This document shows positions 1-8,557 of a DNA stretch of 64,000 bases, in pieces. Every line of letters starts with the position of its first letter. Position 1 is the first letter of the stretch. The translations under genes and the position numbers were made by a program. The stretch is taken from positions 142,090 through 206,089 of the forward strand of contig NZ_BDQX01000458.1 in NCBI RefSeq assembly GCF_003112455.1, read 5' to 3'. The stretch comes from Paenibacillus agaridevorans (GTDB lineage: Bacteria; Bacillota; Bacilli; Paenibacillales; Paenibacillaceae). Below the pieces are notes generated by a model, which was not told where the DNA came from, ran no database searches, and saw only the letters and a program-made list of their open reading frames with translations.

Positions 1-116
1 ACTCTCGAGACCAGCTCGTAAGACAAGTCTCTGCTCTGCTCAGCCAACCCGTCGAACAAAGGCCATGCGTTCGCGTAATCAATCCTCCCGACGGCGATCC
101 GGCGTCCCAGTGTCAT
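1..116 (-). CDS. mqnA: MqnA-type chorismate dehydratase, 5' end only
   Basis: The first 38 codons of a gene running off the left edge. It starts at ATG 116 and encodes a beginning rich in the pattern GRI-YAN-WPLF, typical of the MqnA/MqnD family. MqnA removes water from chorismate to give 3-enolpyruvyl-benzoate, the first step of the futalosine route to menaquinone. The start lies inside the 3' end of the ubiX-like gene (about 38 bp overlap), so translation is probably coupled. The call rests on a short N-terminus, and MqnD-like relatives share it, but the neighbouring UbiX and UbiA homologues fit the same pathway. Confidence 0.72.
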   Translation of the reverse strand, partial: MTLGRRIAVGRIDYANAWPLFDGLAEQSRDLSYELVSR

Positions 117-753
117 GGTGTTCATCTCCCCATCTTCTGTACAAATCATGATCGATGTCTATGTTGTCCAGTACCTTGCCGACGAGGAAATCAATCATCT
201 CTTCCATCGATTGCGGCTTGTAATAAAAGGCCGGCATCGCCGGCACGATCGTAACGCCCAGCCGTGCCAACGTTAACATGTTCTCCAAATGGATCGCATG
301 CAGAGGCGTCTCCCGCGGCACAAGCAGCAGCTTGCGTCCTTCCTTAAGCATCACGTCTGCAGCGCGTGTCATAAGATCGTCCGAGATGCCATGCGCAATG
401 GAGGACAGCGTTCCCATGGAGCATGGCATGATCAGCATGCCCTCCACCCGGAACGATCCGCTGGCGATCGCCGCGCCGATGTCGGCGTTGGGATAAAACA
501 CGAGCCGACCCTGGCTCAGCCACTCGCCGAACCGACGTTCCAATGCGGCAGTTCGCTTGCTGGCTTCCCAGCCCAACTCTTCCTTGAGCACCCGCCAGCC
601 CGCTTCCGTAATGACCAGATGAACCTCGTACTCATTTGCCAGAAGCTCTTCGATTAATCGAATGCCGTAGATGGCGCCGCTGGCGCCGGTAAAGCCAACT
701 ACCCAGCGCCGGCGCCGCATGGCAGCTTTGCTTGAACCTTTGCCCTTCTCCAT
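79..753 (-). CDS. ubiX: UbiX-family flavin prenyltransferase (MqnM-like)
   Basis: A 224-residue member of the UbiX/Pad family, which prenylates FMN to the cofactor used by UbiD-type decarboxylases. The N-terminal FMN-binding segment VGFTGASGAIYG is near residue 20, and the conserved MPCSMGTL-SIAHG stretch is near residue 110. The start ATG at 753 overlaps the stop codon of the UbiA-type gene upstream (TAATG), so the two are probably translationally coupled. A second ATG 11 codons in (MRRRRW) is a possible alternative start. Beside mqnA and a UbiA homologue it most likely serves decarboxylation of a naphthoate intermediate in futalosine-type menaquinone synthesis. No UbiD partner is in the window. 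Confidence 0.88.
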   Translation of the reverse strand: MEKGKGSSKAAMRRRRWVVGFTGASGAIYGIRLIEELLANEYEVHLVITEAGWRVLKEELGWEASKRTAALERRFGEWLSQGRLVFYPNADIGAAIASGSFRVEGMLIMPCSMGTLSSIAHGISDDLMTRAADVMLKEGRKLLLVPRETPLHAIHLENMLTLARLGVTIVPAMPAFYYKPQSMEEMIDFLVGKVLDNIDIDHDLYRRWGDEHHDTGTPDRRRED

Positions 754-1622
754 TAGCCGAACACCACCAAATCGATAAAGGCAAATGCGAACAGCACAAC
801 GCTTAGCGTGCCGTTCATGCCAAAGAATGCTGTCTGTACGCGGGACAAGTCATGCGGTCGAACCATGTAATGCTGGTAGAATAACAGCGTTACGGACAAG
901 AGCGCGCCAAACAGATAGAGCCAACTGAGCTGCGTGCTGACGAACAGCAGGATAAAGCCGATCGCAGTAACGACGTGGAGACCGCGGGCAATCCATAACG
1001 CGCCGGCAATGCCGAAGCGAGCCGGAATGGAATGGATCCCCTCTCCCCTATCGTATTCGAAATCTTGCGTCGCATAGATAATATCGAACCCGGCGATCCA
1101 CAGCGCCACGGTGCCGTACAAGAGCCACGCCGATGCCGAGAACTCTCCCGTAACGGCTACCCAGCCCCCCAGCGGGGACAATGCGATGGTCAAGCCCAGC
1201 ACAATATGGCACAACCAAGTAAAACGTTTGGTATAAGAATAGATAACAAGGAAAAAGACGGCGATTGGCATCAGCTTCATCGCGATTGGCTCCAGATTGT
1301 AAGCCGCGATAAACAACAATGCGAACGAGACGATAACGAACGCCACGACCTCAACCGACTTCAGCAGACCCGCCGGAATCGCGCGGTTGCTCGTGCGAGG
1401 ATTTTTTTTGTCGATGGCGGCGTCGATGACCCGGTTCAGGCTCATCGCGGCGCTTCTTGCTCCGAACATAGCAAGCGTTACCCAGCCGATCTCGCTCCAG
1501 GACGGGAGGTGGCCGTTCATGGCGACTGATCCCAAAATAGCCCCAAGGAACGCGAACGGCAACGCGAACACCGTATGCTCGAATTTAATCATTTCCAAAA
1601 TTATGCGCAGTTTGCGAATCAT
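753..1622 (-). CDS. UbiA-family polyprenyltransferase (MqnP-like)
   Basis: A 289-residue multi-pass membrane protein of the UbiA prenyltransferase family. Two aspartate-rich motifs are visible: NRVIDAAID near residue 65 and DFEYD near residue 185. These bind the Mg-diphosphate of the prenyl donor. It would attach the polyprenyl tail, presumably heptaprenyl from HepS and a partner, to a naphthoate ring. It sits between menG (5 bp away) and the UbiX homologue (1 bp overlap). Because mqnA is in the same operon, the acceptor is probably 1,4-dihydroxy-6-naphthoate rather than the acceptor of classical MenA. This substrate assignment is inferred from context. Confidence 0.85.
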   Translation of the reverse strand: MIRKLRIILEMIKFEHTVFALPFAFLGAILGSVAMNGHLPSWSEIGWVTLAMFGARSAAMSLNRVIDAAIDKKNPRTSNRAIPAGLLKSVEVVAFVIVSFALLFIAAYNLEPIAMKLMPIAVFFLVIYSYTKRFTWLCHIVLGLTIALSPLGGWVAVTGEFSASAWLLYGTVALWIAGFDIIYATQDFEYDRGEGIHSIPARFGIAGALWIARGLHVVTAIGFILLFVSTQLSWLYLFGALLSVTLLFYQHYMVRPHDLSRVQTAFFGMNGTLSVVLFAFAFIDLVVFG

Positions 1623-1627
1623 GACCC

Positions 1628-2341
1628 CTAATCAGTTCCCTTCGTTCCGATATGCAGCGCGGCAACTCCGCCGAAGAACAAATCAACCTTTGTCCTCTTC
1701 AATCCGGCTTGCTCATAAAGCGCAGTCAGGCCCTTGGAATCCGGGAATTGCTTAAGAGAATGGGGAAGCCACTGATATTCTTTGTGTTTGCCGGCCAACA
1801 GCTTGCCGAAAAGCGGCATGATTTTCTCGAAATAAAGATAATAAATGCCTTTAAAAGGCTGCCAAGTCGGCTTCGACATCTCCAGACAAACGACCAGGCC
1901 GCCCGGTTTGACGACGCGACGCATCTCCTTGAGCACCTGCAAATAATCGGGCACATTCCGAAGGCCGAAGCCAATCGTCGCGTAGTCGAAGGAATTGTCG
2001 GGGAACGGGAGCTCCATCGCGTTGCCCTTAACAAGCTTGATCGTATCCTGCAATTGAAGTTTTTTGATCTTCTCGGCGCCGACATCCAGCATATTTTGGC
2101 TGAAATCAAGACCTACGATGTTGCCATGGCCGCTTGCGCCCGCCAGATCAATCGTCCAATCGCATGTACCGCAGCAAATATCAATCGCGCTTTGTCCGCG
2201 CTGCACGTTCATCTTCTTCATGGTGAACCTGCGCCAGGCTTTATGCCGGCGAAAGCTGATTACATCGTTCATGAAATCGTATTTCGGTGCGATCGTCTCG
2301 AACAAGGCGTGAACGTGACTTTTAGAAGAATTCGTATCCAC
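1628..2341 (-). CDS. menG: Demethylmenaquinone methyltransferase
   Basis: A 237-residue SAM-dependent methyltransferase of the MenG/UbiE family, which does the last step of menaquinone synthesis. The opening [17 protein letters not shown] block is characteristic, the SAM-binding region [10 protein letters not shown] is near residue 55, and the [18 protein letters not shown] block is near residue 125. Translation begins at a GTG (2341) preceded by GAGGTGATCAC, and the gene starts 4 bp after the hepS stop. The hepS-menG order matches B. subtilis. Here, however, the next genes are the UbiA and UbiX homologues rather than hepT. Confidence 0.93.
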   Translation of the reverse strand: MDTNSSKSHVHALFETIAPKYDFMNDVISFRRHKAWRRFTMKKMNVQRGQSAIDICCGTCDWTIDLAGASGHGNIVGLDFSQNMLDVGAEKIKKLQLQDTIKLVKGNAMELPFPDNSFDYATIGFGLRNVPDYLQVLKEMRRVVKPGGLVVCLEMSKPTWQPFKGIYYLYFEKIMPLFGKLLAGKHKEYQWLPHSLKQFPDSKGLTALYEQAGLKRTKVDLFFGGVAALHIGTKGTD

Positions 2342-2345
2342 GTGA

Positions 2346-3215
2346 TCACCTCATCTCGTTAAGTGCCGGCATGTAACCGCCAGTGTTATTCGTAAGTCCG
2401 TTAGCGATTGCCGTCAACTCTCGTATCAGCTTGTCCGACTCCAGCCTGCCGATCGCTGTTTTCAGAGCGATCAGGCCGCTCCCCAGCTTCGCGGCAAGAT
2501 GCTTGCGAACATCATACTTGTGTAAAAGCGTAGCAATGTAATCCTGCTCATATACACCATCGGCAAGCCGATGACGTTCTTCCTCGTTGCCTACCTGGAG
2601 TAGATGCCAATACGCCCAGCTTCTGTCGAAGCGGTTGGCGTCTTCGCTGCGCTCCAGCTCTTCGATCGCTACCTCGCAGCGCGAGATGCCGCTCAGCAAC
2701 TCCGGCCATACTCGCGACAGAGAACCTTCCAGCAAGCTGGCGAAGTGGCCGAACAGCTCGCTTTTGAGCTGCACGGCGTAGCCAAAATAATCGTCGGCGC
2801 CCAGCCTCATGCCGCGCATGCGGGAATATAAATTGACCTTCAAGCGATTGACCTCACAGACGGCATCGCTCAGCTTTGTAATCATCCCGATCTGACCTGC
2901 CTTCGCCAGAAGCTGATAGAACCTCGCGCTGAAGTAATCGCCCGCCAGTACCTTCAGCTGCCTGGAGCGCATCTCTTTCTCCGTTTTTCTGCGCGTGTCC
3001 GTATCGATCAGGTCATGCGTGTCCATCCCCATCTGAACAAGGGATACGACCGTCGTGTACAGCTCGCTATGCTCGCGGCTGTCATTCTCTTCGTTCAGAA
3101 CGGCATAAAGAAGCCGCAGCCGAGGCTCGGCGGGCGGCGGCAGATCCGTATGTGCTTGTATCATATCATAATTGATGTAGCTTGATGTTAGTTCAGAAAT
3201 ACGGTATTTCGCCAT
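2346..3215 (-). CDS. hepS: Heptaprenyl diphosphate synthase component I
   Basis: A 289-residue protein resembling HepS, the small non-catalytic subunit that pairs with HepT to make the menaquinone side-chain precursor. The start was set at ATG 3215 (MAKYRISEL) because GGAGG lies 9 nt upstream; the longer frame up to 3281 has no such signal. Position between mtrB and menG is the same as in B. subtilis. HepT is not seen downstream within the window, so it must lie elsewhere or further left. The family is poorly conserved in sequence, so synteny carries much of the call. Confidence 0.8.
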   Translation of the reverse strand: MAKYRISELTSSYINYDMIQAHTDLPPPAEPRLRLLYAVLNEENDSREHSELYTTVVSLVQMGMDTHDLIDTDTRRKTEKEMRSRQLKVLAGDYFSARFYQLLAKAGQIGMITKLSDAVCEVNRLKVNLYSRMRGMRLGADDYFGYAVQLKSELFGHFASLLEGSLSRVWPELLSGISRCEVAIEELERSEDANRFDRSWAYWHLLQVGNEEERHRLADGVYEQDYIATLLHKYDVRKHLAAKLGSGLIALKTAIGRLESDKLIRELTAIANGLTNNTGGYMPALNEMR

Positions 3216-3319
3216 AGATCGAAGCCTCCGGACAAGTGTAGCAGAATTGCCGCTCAATAATCTCACGCTATTATAGCACAACTTGCACCAAAGATCACAT
3301 TATGCGCACACAGCGTTCA

Positions 3320-3928
3320 TCAATTTGCAACATCCTCCGGCTCGCCTGCTTCGGCAGGTGTTGGCAGCGCATCGGCCGAGAAACCGCTGACGGATCCGAA
3401 GCGCGTCTCCCATGCTCGCGTAAAGCTAAGTCTGAGCCGCTGACGCCATACTTCGTCGTGCACGGGATCGGCATACGCCATGGATTGCAGCTCGTCTTCC
3501 AGCCAAGCATCGCTTCTGCGCAAGTCAATTGCCGCCAGCAATGTCTTGCGTTCTTCCCCTCGTTCGGAGATCCTGACGAGGAGTCGTTCAATATTGGTTA
3601 CTTCTCTGAACGCAAGCCCGGTCAGCTTCCCGACATCCGAAAACAGGGATTGCGGACGGTTCTTCCCGGGAGACACAATCAGCTCCAGCGTCAGTACGTT
3701 CCCGTTCCATTCCACATGTCCCAGCTTCTCCCGCAAGGGCACTTCCGCCAAAATATCGACCAGATTTACATTCGTCAGTCTGTTGTTTTGTTCTTGGCGC
3801 ATGACCGCCACTTCGCCTTTGGCGCGAGCTCCTCCATCGAACCAGCCCATTACTACGGTCATCGCTAGCGTAATAAGCAGTGTCGCAAGGGCTGCCGTCA
3901 GCCATCCGTTCAACCTCTGCATCTTCAT
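3320..3928 (-). CDS. Hypothetical membrane-anchored protein
   Basis: A 202-residue protein not recognised by family. Residues about 9-29 form one hydrophobic segment (AALATLLITLAMTVVMGW), followed by a mostly polar domain with several charged helices, so it is probably anchored in the membrane with the bulk outside. It lies between mtrB and hepS on the same strand. The 218 bp towards mtrB (3929-4146) contain no convincing terminator, so it may be cotranscribed with mtrB and the menaquinone genes. The first codon has only a modest ribosome site. B. subtilis has no gene at this position. Confidence 0.65.
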   Translation of the reverse strand: MKMQRLNGWLTAALATLLITLAMTVVMGWFDGGARAKGEVAVMRQEQNNRLTNVNLVDILAEVPLREKLGHVEWNGNVLTLELIVSPGKNRPQSLFSDVGKLTGLAFREVTNIERLLVRISERGEERKTLLAAIDLRRSDAWLEDELQSMAYADPVHDEVWRQRLRLSFTRAWETRFGSVSGFSADALPTPAEAGEPEDVAN

Positions 3929-4146
3929 CCACCTTCCAGAGAGGATCTTCCTGTTCTACCCAGTCTGCACATGCAAGAAAGAGACCATACGCATATGCTT
4001 CTCCTCTCCATTGTACGAGCATGAAGGATGTAATATTCGACTCTGCGTGACGATCTCTGTTTCCAGGCAAAAAAAAGAACCGAGGCACTGTAGGCGCTGC
4101 GATTCTTCCAGTCTAACGTGTTATGCTGCGGCGAGTCATCGCCGCC

Positions 4147-4371
4147 TTAGGAATCGGTTTCGACCGTGCCGTATTTGGTCATTACGGTCGCCTTTCCCCG
4201 GATCTTGATTGCCGAGGTATGATCGGTAAATTGGCAGATTAGCACTTCGTTGCGATCCAGCTTCTCCGTGTGGTGAAACTTCGTATCCTGGCCACGCGTC
4301 AGTCCGATGACCTGCACGCCTTGGTCCTTCGCCTTCACAACTATGTATTCCCCAACTGTCGGTTGCTCCAT
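4147..4371 (-). CDS. mtrB: Tryptophan RNA-binding attenuation protein (TRAP)
   Basis: A 74-residue protein strongly resembling TRAP, which forms an 11-subunit ring and, when loaded with tryptophan, wraps (G/U)AG-repeat RNA to shut down trp genes. The [15 protein letters not shown] block and the later HTSAIKIRG block match the family closely and contain the tryptophan-pocket and RNA-binding residues. The ATG at 4371 follows a GGAGGGG site. No trp genes are in the window, so its targets are elsewhere. A terminator at 4414-4447 separates it from hbs. Confidence 0.95.
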   Translation of the reverse strand: MEQPTVGEYIVVKAKDQGVQVIGLTRGQDTKFHHTEKLDRNEVLICQFTDHTSAIKIRGKATVMTKYGTVETDS

Positions 4372-4413
4372 GATGATCCCCTCCGCCTTTCCCGTTACAC
4401 TCCAATAATTTCA

Positions 4414-4447
4414 ATAAAAAAACGCTCAAACGATCCGTTCGAGCGTT
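4414..4447 (-). terminator. Intrinsic terminator of hbs
   Basis: On the minus strand a 12-bp stem (AACGCTCGAACG pairing with CGTTTGAGCGTT, one G-U pair) with a 3-nt loop is followed by a run of T. It lies just after the hbs stop. Confidence 0.88.
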
Positions 4448-4463
4448 CCGTATTGCTGAAACA

Positions 4464-4739
4464 TTAATTGGATACAAGATCCTTGAGCGATTTGCCCGGT
4501 TTGAAAGCCGGCATTTTGCTGGCGGCAATATCGATCTCTTCGCCCGTTTGCGGGTTGCGGCCTTTACGGGCCTGGCGTTCGCGAACCTCAAAGTTACCGA
4601 AGCCGACGAGTTGCACCTTGTCACCGCTTTGGAGAGCATCGGAAATCGCTTCGAACACGGCGTCAACCGCTTTCGTCGCATCCTTTTTGGACAGGTCGGA
4701 CAATTCTGCTACTTTAGCGATCAAATCTGTTTTATTCAT
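4464..4739 (-). CDS. hbs: Nucleoid protein HU
   Basis: A 91-residue histone-like HU protein that bends and compacts DNA. It shows the full HU pattern: MNKTDLI at the start, [23 protein letters not shown] in the DNA-binding arm region (about residues 44-69) and [11 protein letters not shown] near the end. Length equals B. subtilis HBsu (92 residues). The start has a textbook site (AAGGAGGTGAAGAG before ATG). It forms its own transcription unit, with a promoter-like element at 4827-4855 and a strong terminator at 4414-4447, between spoIVA and mtrB as in B. subtilis. Confidence 0.97.
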   Translation of the reverse strand: MNKTDLIAKVAELSDLSKKDATKAVDAVFEAISDALQSGDKVQLVGFGNFEVRERQARKGRNPQTGEEIDIAASKMPAFKPGKSLKDLVSN

Positions 4740-4826
4740 CTCTTCACCTCCTTAGGTATATAAAAACTTCTTATCCCTCTTATTCACCGAAAACTTCAAA
4801 TATATACCTTTTGACCGAACAAACCT

Positions 4827-4855
4827 ATAGTAATACAGCGGAAACACAATTTCAA
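4827..4855 (-). promoter_or_regulatory. Candidate sigma-A promoter of hbs
   Basis: Minus-strand TTGAAA (4850-4855), a 17-nt spacer and TACTAT (4827-4832), about 90 bp upstream of the hbs start. Confidence 0.55.
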
Positions 4856-4938
4856 GTGGGTAAACCCGTTTAAAGCCTATTCCGAGACAATTCTCATCTT
4901 CCTCATCCAAAAAAGACGAAAATCATGGGTCTTTTATG

Positions 4939-4985
4939 CAAAAAGAGCCCTCTTTCAAGCTTATACAGCTTGAGAGAGAGCTCTG
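4939..4985 (-). terminator. Intrinsic terminator of spoIVA
   Basis: Minus-strand hairpin with arms AGAGCTCTCTCTCAAGC and GCTTGAAAGAGGGCTCT (two small mismatches) around a 7-nt loop, followed by TTTTT. It begins 20 bp after the spoIVA stop. Confidence 0.85.
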
Positions 4986-5005
4986 CTTACGTTCCAGTCG
5001 CGTGA

Positions 5006-6484
5006 TTACAGGATGATCGCGATCAAGCCGCCCGAGCCTTCGTTAATAATGCGGCCCAGCGTTTCCTGCAGCTTGTAGCGGGCATTATCCGGCATAAGGG
5101 CGATTTTGCCCTGAATGCCTTCTCTGACGATGGAGTGCAGCGAACGGCCGAAAATATCGGACTCCCATATTTTGATCGGATCGTTTTCGAAGTCTTGCAT
5201 CAAGTAGCGGACAAGCTCTTCGCTCTGCTTCTCCGTGCCGATGATCGGCGCGAACTCGGACTCTACATCGACGCGGATCATATGGATCGAAGGCGCAGTC
5301 GCTTTGAGTCTCACCCCGAATCTCGACCCTTGGCGAATGAGCTCCGGCTCGTCGAGCGCCATCTCCGCCAGCGACGGCGCTGCGATGCCGTACCCCGTCG
5401 TTTTAACCATCTCCAGCGCTTCCGCAAAGCGGTCGTATTCCCGTTTCGCATGCGAGAAGTCCTGCATAAGCTGCAGCAGGTGATCCTTGCCGCGAATTTC
5501 GACGCCGACAACCTCCATGAGAATGCGGTCGTACAACTCATCCGGGGCATACAAATCGATCTCCGCGACCCCTTGGCCCATGTTCATGCCGCTGAGGCCG
5601 GCTCGCGCGATAAAGTCGTAATCCATGAACTGCGCGACAACGCGCTCCACGTCCCTCAGCCTGCGAATATCCTTTACCGTGTCCCTTACGGAATTCTCGT
5701 AGTTGCTGCGAAGCCAGTGATTGTCGTTGAGCACCATGACCCAGCTTGGCAGATTGACGTTCACTTCATGCACGGGGAACTCGTAGAGCACCTCGCGCAG
5801 GACGGCCATGCCTTCCTCTTCGCCCATCGTGGCCACGCTTAAAGCCATAACGGGAATGTCGTATTTAGCTTGCAGCTCGCTTCGAAGCTGCTGCGTCTCA
5901 TCCGACTTTGGTCTTGTAGAGTTAATAATCAGCACGAAAGGCTTGCCGACCTCTTTTAACTCCTCAATAACGCGCTCCTCGGCGACGACGTAAGAGTTTC
6001 TCGGAATTTCCGCGATGGAACCGTCCGTTGTAACAACGACACCTAGCGTGGAATGTTCCTGAATGACCTTCCGCGTACCGATCTCGGCAGCTTCCTGGAA
6101 CGGGATCGGCTCCTCGAACCAAGGTGTTGTAATCATGCGAGGACCGTTCTCGTCCTCATATCCTTTTGCGCCTTCCACAGCATAGCCGACGCAATCGACA
6201 AGCCTGACGTTTACGTCGAGCCCTTCTGCGACCTTGAGCTGCACGGCCTGATTCGGCACGAATTTTGGCTCTGTCGTCATGATCGTTTTGCCCGCGGCGC
6301 TTTGCGGCAGTTCGTCGACGGCCCGAATACGGTCCGATTCGTTCACGATGTTGGGAAGCACGACCGTCTCCATGAACCGCTTAATGAAGGTTGATTTGCC
6401 CGTCCGGACCGCGCCTACCACACCGAGGTAAATATCCCCGCCGGTACGTTCGGCTATGTCCTTGAAAATGTCTACTTTCTCCAC
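5006..6484 (-). CDS. spoIVA: Spore coat morphogenetic ATPase SpoIVA
   Basis: A 492-residue protein, the length of B. subtilis SpoIVA. It polymerises on the forespore surface using ATP and forms the basement layer on which the coat assembles. The Walker A motif GAVRTGKS is at residues 24-31. The C-terminal region ends in GGLIAIIL, the part that contacts the SpoVM-marked membrane. The start was set at GTG 6484 (VEKVDIFKDI), which has GGGAGGGG 8 nt upstream and reproduces the family N-terminus; the frame is open further upstream but without similarity. Expected expression is in the mother cell under sigma-E. Confidence 0.97.
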   Translation of the reverse strand: MEKVDIFKDIAERTGGDIYLGVVGAVRTGKSTFIKRFMETVVLPNIVNESDRIRAVDELPQSAAGKTIMTTEPKFVPNQAVQLKVAEGLDVNVRLVDCVGYAVEGAKGYEDENGPRMITTPWFEEPIPFQEAAEIGTRKVIQEHSTLGVVVTTDGSIAEIPRNSYVVAEERVIEELKEVGKPFVLIINSTRPKSDETQQLRSELQAKYDIPVMALSVATMGEEEGMAVLREVLYEFPVHEVNVNLPSWVMVLNDNHWLRSNYENSVRDTVKDIRRLRDVERVVAQFMDYDFIARAGLSGMNMGQGVAEIDLYAPDELYDRILMEVVGVEIRGKDHLLQLMQDFSHAKREYDRFAEALEMVKTTGYGIAAPSLAEMALDEPELIRQGSRFGVRLKATAPSIHMIRVDVESEFAPIIGTEKQSEELVRYLMQDFENDPIKIWESDIFGRSLHSIVREGIQGKIALMPDNARYKLQETLGRIINEGSGGLIAIIL

Positions 6485-6582
6485 TGAATATCCCCTCCCA
6501 ATTGATTTTCCGGTTCGCCGCCTTCCACCGGACAAGAGGGCAGGCCAGCGACGCAACTCGTACATGCTTTCGGACTATTAAC

Positions 6583-6610
6583 ATCTTATGTTGGGACTGT
6601 CCAATTATGC
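6583..6610 (-). promoter_or_regulatory. Candidate sigma-E promoter of spoIVA
   Basis: Minus-strand GCATAAT (6604-6610) and CATAAGAT (6583-6590) with a 13-nt spacer resemble the sigma-E -35 and -10 elements; the spacing is slightly short. The rest of the 313-bp gap between spoIVA and the yphF-like gene holds only the terminator at 6745-6785. Confidence 0.5.
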
Positions 6611-6744
6611 CGTTTTCCTTCTACGAAATCTTTTTTCCCGTTGTTGCCTGCACCAGCTTCCCTTCCAAATGCGAGAACATCCTATCCAAGATTGAAATAT
6701 ATGAACCATGTAAGAAAACTATGACGGAAGGCAGCGGCGGCATG

Positions 6745-6785
6745 CAAAAAAAATTCCCTCGCAGGCATAAGCCCGCAAGGGAATT
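6745..6785 (-). terminator. Intrinsic terminator of the yphF-like gene
   Basis: Minus-strand AATTCCCTTGCGGGC, a 4-nt loop, GCCTGCGAGGGAATT and then eight T residues; the stem is nearly perfect over 15 bp. Confidence 0.92.
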
Positions 6786-6797
6786 GATGTAAAGCGG

Positions 6798-7559
6798 TTA
6801 AGGCTGAATAGCGACAGGCTCGCCTTCAACAAGCTTGTAAGCTGGCGATTTGACGGGAACATAATCCGAAGAATCCACAAGCAGCGTTCTCAAATCTATG
6901 TTTTCTTCGTAGGAAGCTTCGCCGTTCCTCTCCAAAAGCTGCATAATATCAATGCCGTAATCCGTAAATACGGTGCCGTCTTCATCCACGATCGCCCTCT
7001 GGGTTGTACCGGAGTACACGCTCGTAATGATCGGCTCCTTTTGCTTCAGCTTGCCGTAATCGATCTCATAGAACCCGGGATAGATAGAATCGCCCTTAGG
7101 CACGGCGGTATTCTCTTTTATGTACGCATTCACCCAGTTCTGAATGTCGTTGATTCGCTGCGACGTGACGATATCCATCAGCTTTACGCGCGGTTCCGTC
7201 TCTTCATCGAGAATCAGAAAATAATAATGTCCTCCGCCTTCGAACGAAGCGGCGGGAACGTCGCTTATGTATCCTTTTGCTTGCAGCTTGCCGAAGTCGA
7301 TCAAATATTTTTCGTAGACGGGTACCGACTGGGAGCTGTTCTTGATAGGAAGCAGTTGCAGCTCGTCATAATACTGATCAATGGCACCCTGCACGTTGCG
7401 AATGGCTTCTTTGGGCGCCACCTTCCCCTTCAAGCGCTCCTTGGGATACATACATCCGCTTAGAGTCAGAGCGACAAGCACGGTCGCCAAACAAACGAAC
7501 GCCGCGCGGATCCAAAGTTTGCCGCGCATCGCTTGCGCGGCTTTTGTTGCCGTATCCAT
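6798..7559 (-). CDS. yphF: YphF-like lipoprotein
   Basis: A 253-residue predicted lipoprotein. A hydrophobic signal segment ends in LTLSGC about 37 residues in, where the cysteine would be lipid-modified. The mature part has two similar stretches, IDFGKLQAKGYISDVP and IDYGKLKQKEPIITSV, suggesting an internal duplication. The start at ATG 7559 was preferred because AAGGAGGAG lies upstream; an upstream ATG at 7592 overlaps the ferredoxin gene. Position next to spoIVA matches yphF of B. subtilis, whose function is unknown to me. It closes a same-strand cluster that includes two ferredoxins. Confidence 0.75.
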   Translation of the reverse strand: MDTATKAAQAMRGKLWIRAAFVCLATVLVALTLSGCMYPKERLKGKVAPKEAIRNVQGAIDQYYDELQLLPIKNSSQSVPVYEKYLIDFGKLQAKGYISDVPAASFEGGGHYYFLILDEETEPRVKLMDIVTSQRINDIQNWVNAYIKENTAVPKGDSIYPGFYEIDYGKLKQKEPIITSVYSGTTQRAIVDEDGTVFTDYGIDIMQLLERNGEASYEENIDLRTLLVDSSDYVPVKSPAYKLVEGEPVAIQP

Positions 7560-7578
7560 CGTTAAATGCTCCTCCTTG

Positions 7579-7926
7579 CTACCATAGCTCATCTTCTAAT
7601 TCCTTCTGTCTGGCCAATTGCCTTGCTACAGCAGCTTTAAGCGGATCAAGCGGCAGATCGACCTCCACTCGGCCTGATACCCTAGTCTGGCAGGACAGAC
7701 GAATTCCTTTTTCGTCCAGCCCGGCCAGCTTGCGCCGCTCAACGTCGCCGATAGGCTGCAGCTCGCTGCCGGGTCGGACGGTTACCTTGCACATAAAGCA
7801 TGCAGCCTTGCCGCCGCAACGGGTCGCGATAGCTATGCCGGCGCGCTTGGAAGCATCCAGCACGCTTGTTCCTCGCCTTACACGAACGGACTTGCCGCTG
7901 GGCCAGAAGACGACTTCAGCATCCAT
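7579..7926 (-). CDS. 2Fe-2S ferredoxin, adrenodoxin-like spacing
   Basis: A 115-residue electron carrier. Three cysteines have CX5CX2C spacing (C-GGKAA-C-FM-C, about residues 37-46) and a fourth lies in RLSC near residue 79, which is the cluster ligand pattern of [2Fe-2S] ferredoxins. The C-terminus is an Arg/Lys/Glu-rich helix. The gene starts 49 bp inside the nucleotidyltransferase-like gene and ends 19 bp before the yphF-like start, so the cluster is compact. No reductase or oxygenase partner is in sight. It is a different subtype from the second ferredoxin at 8558-8854. Confidence 0.88.
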   Translation of the reverse strand: MDAEVVFWPSGKSVRVRRGTSVLDASKRAGIAIATRCGGKAACFMCKVTVRPGSELQPIGDVERRKLAGLDEKGIRLSCQTRVSGRVEVDLPLDPLKAAVARQLARQKELEDELW

Positions 7927-8522
7927 TGCTCTTCACCTGCTTCCGATTGACCTAACCAGCCATGTACCTCGCCGATCGCGAGCGGACTAAACGTGTTTCT
8001 GTCCTCGATCACGGCCAATGCCCCTTGATGCCGGGTTGGGTTAGCGGCATAGGCTTCGGTAATCATCCTGACACGATCCGGCCGTCCTCTCAACGCGTTG
8101 AACCATAGCTCATGCGCTAGCGGAACGACTACGGCGGCAGGGAGACCTTCCTCCACCATAACGGGAAAACCATTCGGTATCAGCACTTGCCGCACTTCCG
8201 TCCAATAAGAGCATTGAAAGGCCGAGACATGAAATCCGCTGACCAATTCCACGCGTACGCCTTCCAGTTCATAATGACTGAGTGTGGATCGATAGATCGC
8301 CGTTTCGCTGTATGCCGCTTCGTCGACCGCGAACGGCCGCAACCGTTCATGGAGCTCCTGGCTGTCTTCTTCGTCGCAATACAGATCGAGGTCACGCGGT
8401 TTGGCGGGCAGCGACAGGCCTCTGAGCAACAGCCCCGCACTGCCCCCTACGACCCACTTTTCGTTTCCCGCAAGCCTGATAATGGCAGCCAGCGCCTTCT
8501 TGATTTCTGCCTTTTCCGTCAT
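7878..8522 (-). CDS. Nucleotidyltransferase-fold protein
   Basis: A 214-residue protein with the opening of a minimal nucleotidyltransferase: VVGGSAGLLLRGL near residues 24-36, then RDLDLYCDEED near residues 43-53, giving the Gly-Ser and Asp-x-Asp motifs. A third acidic residue is likely in VRVELVSGF. Such proteins transfer NMP groups or are toxin-like enzymes, and the true substrate cannot be read from sequence. No antitoxin-like partner adjoins it. It sits between the two ferredoxin genes and overlaps the downstream one, and B. subtilis has no such gene between yphE and yphF. Confidence 0.68.
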   Translation of the reverse strand: MTEKAEIKKALAAIIRLAGNEKWVVGGSAGLLLRGLSLPAKPRDLDLYCDEEDSQELHERLRPFAVDEAAYSETAIYRSTLSHYELEGVRVELVSGFHVSAFQCSYWTEVRQVLIPNGFPVMVEEGLPAAVVVPLAHELWFNALRGRPDRVRMITEAYAANPTRHQGALAVIEDRNTFSPLAIGEVHGWLGQSEAGEEQWMLKSSSGPAASPFV

Positions 8523-8557
8523 AGCTGCACATCCTTCGAACTAGTCAATTCTGTATA

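Noticed and set aside
7878-8522. Toxin-antitoxin system built on the nucleotidyltransferase-like protein
   Set aside because: The neighbours are ferredoxins and spore genes; none resembles a HEPN or MntA-type antitoxin partner.
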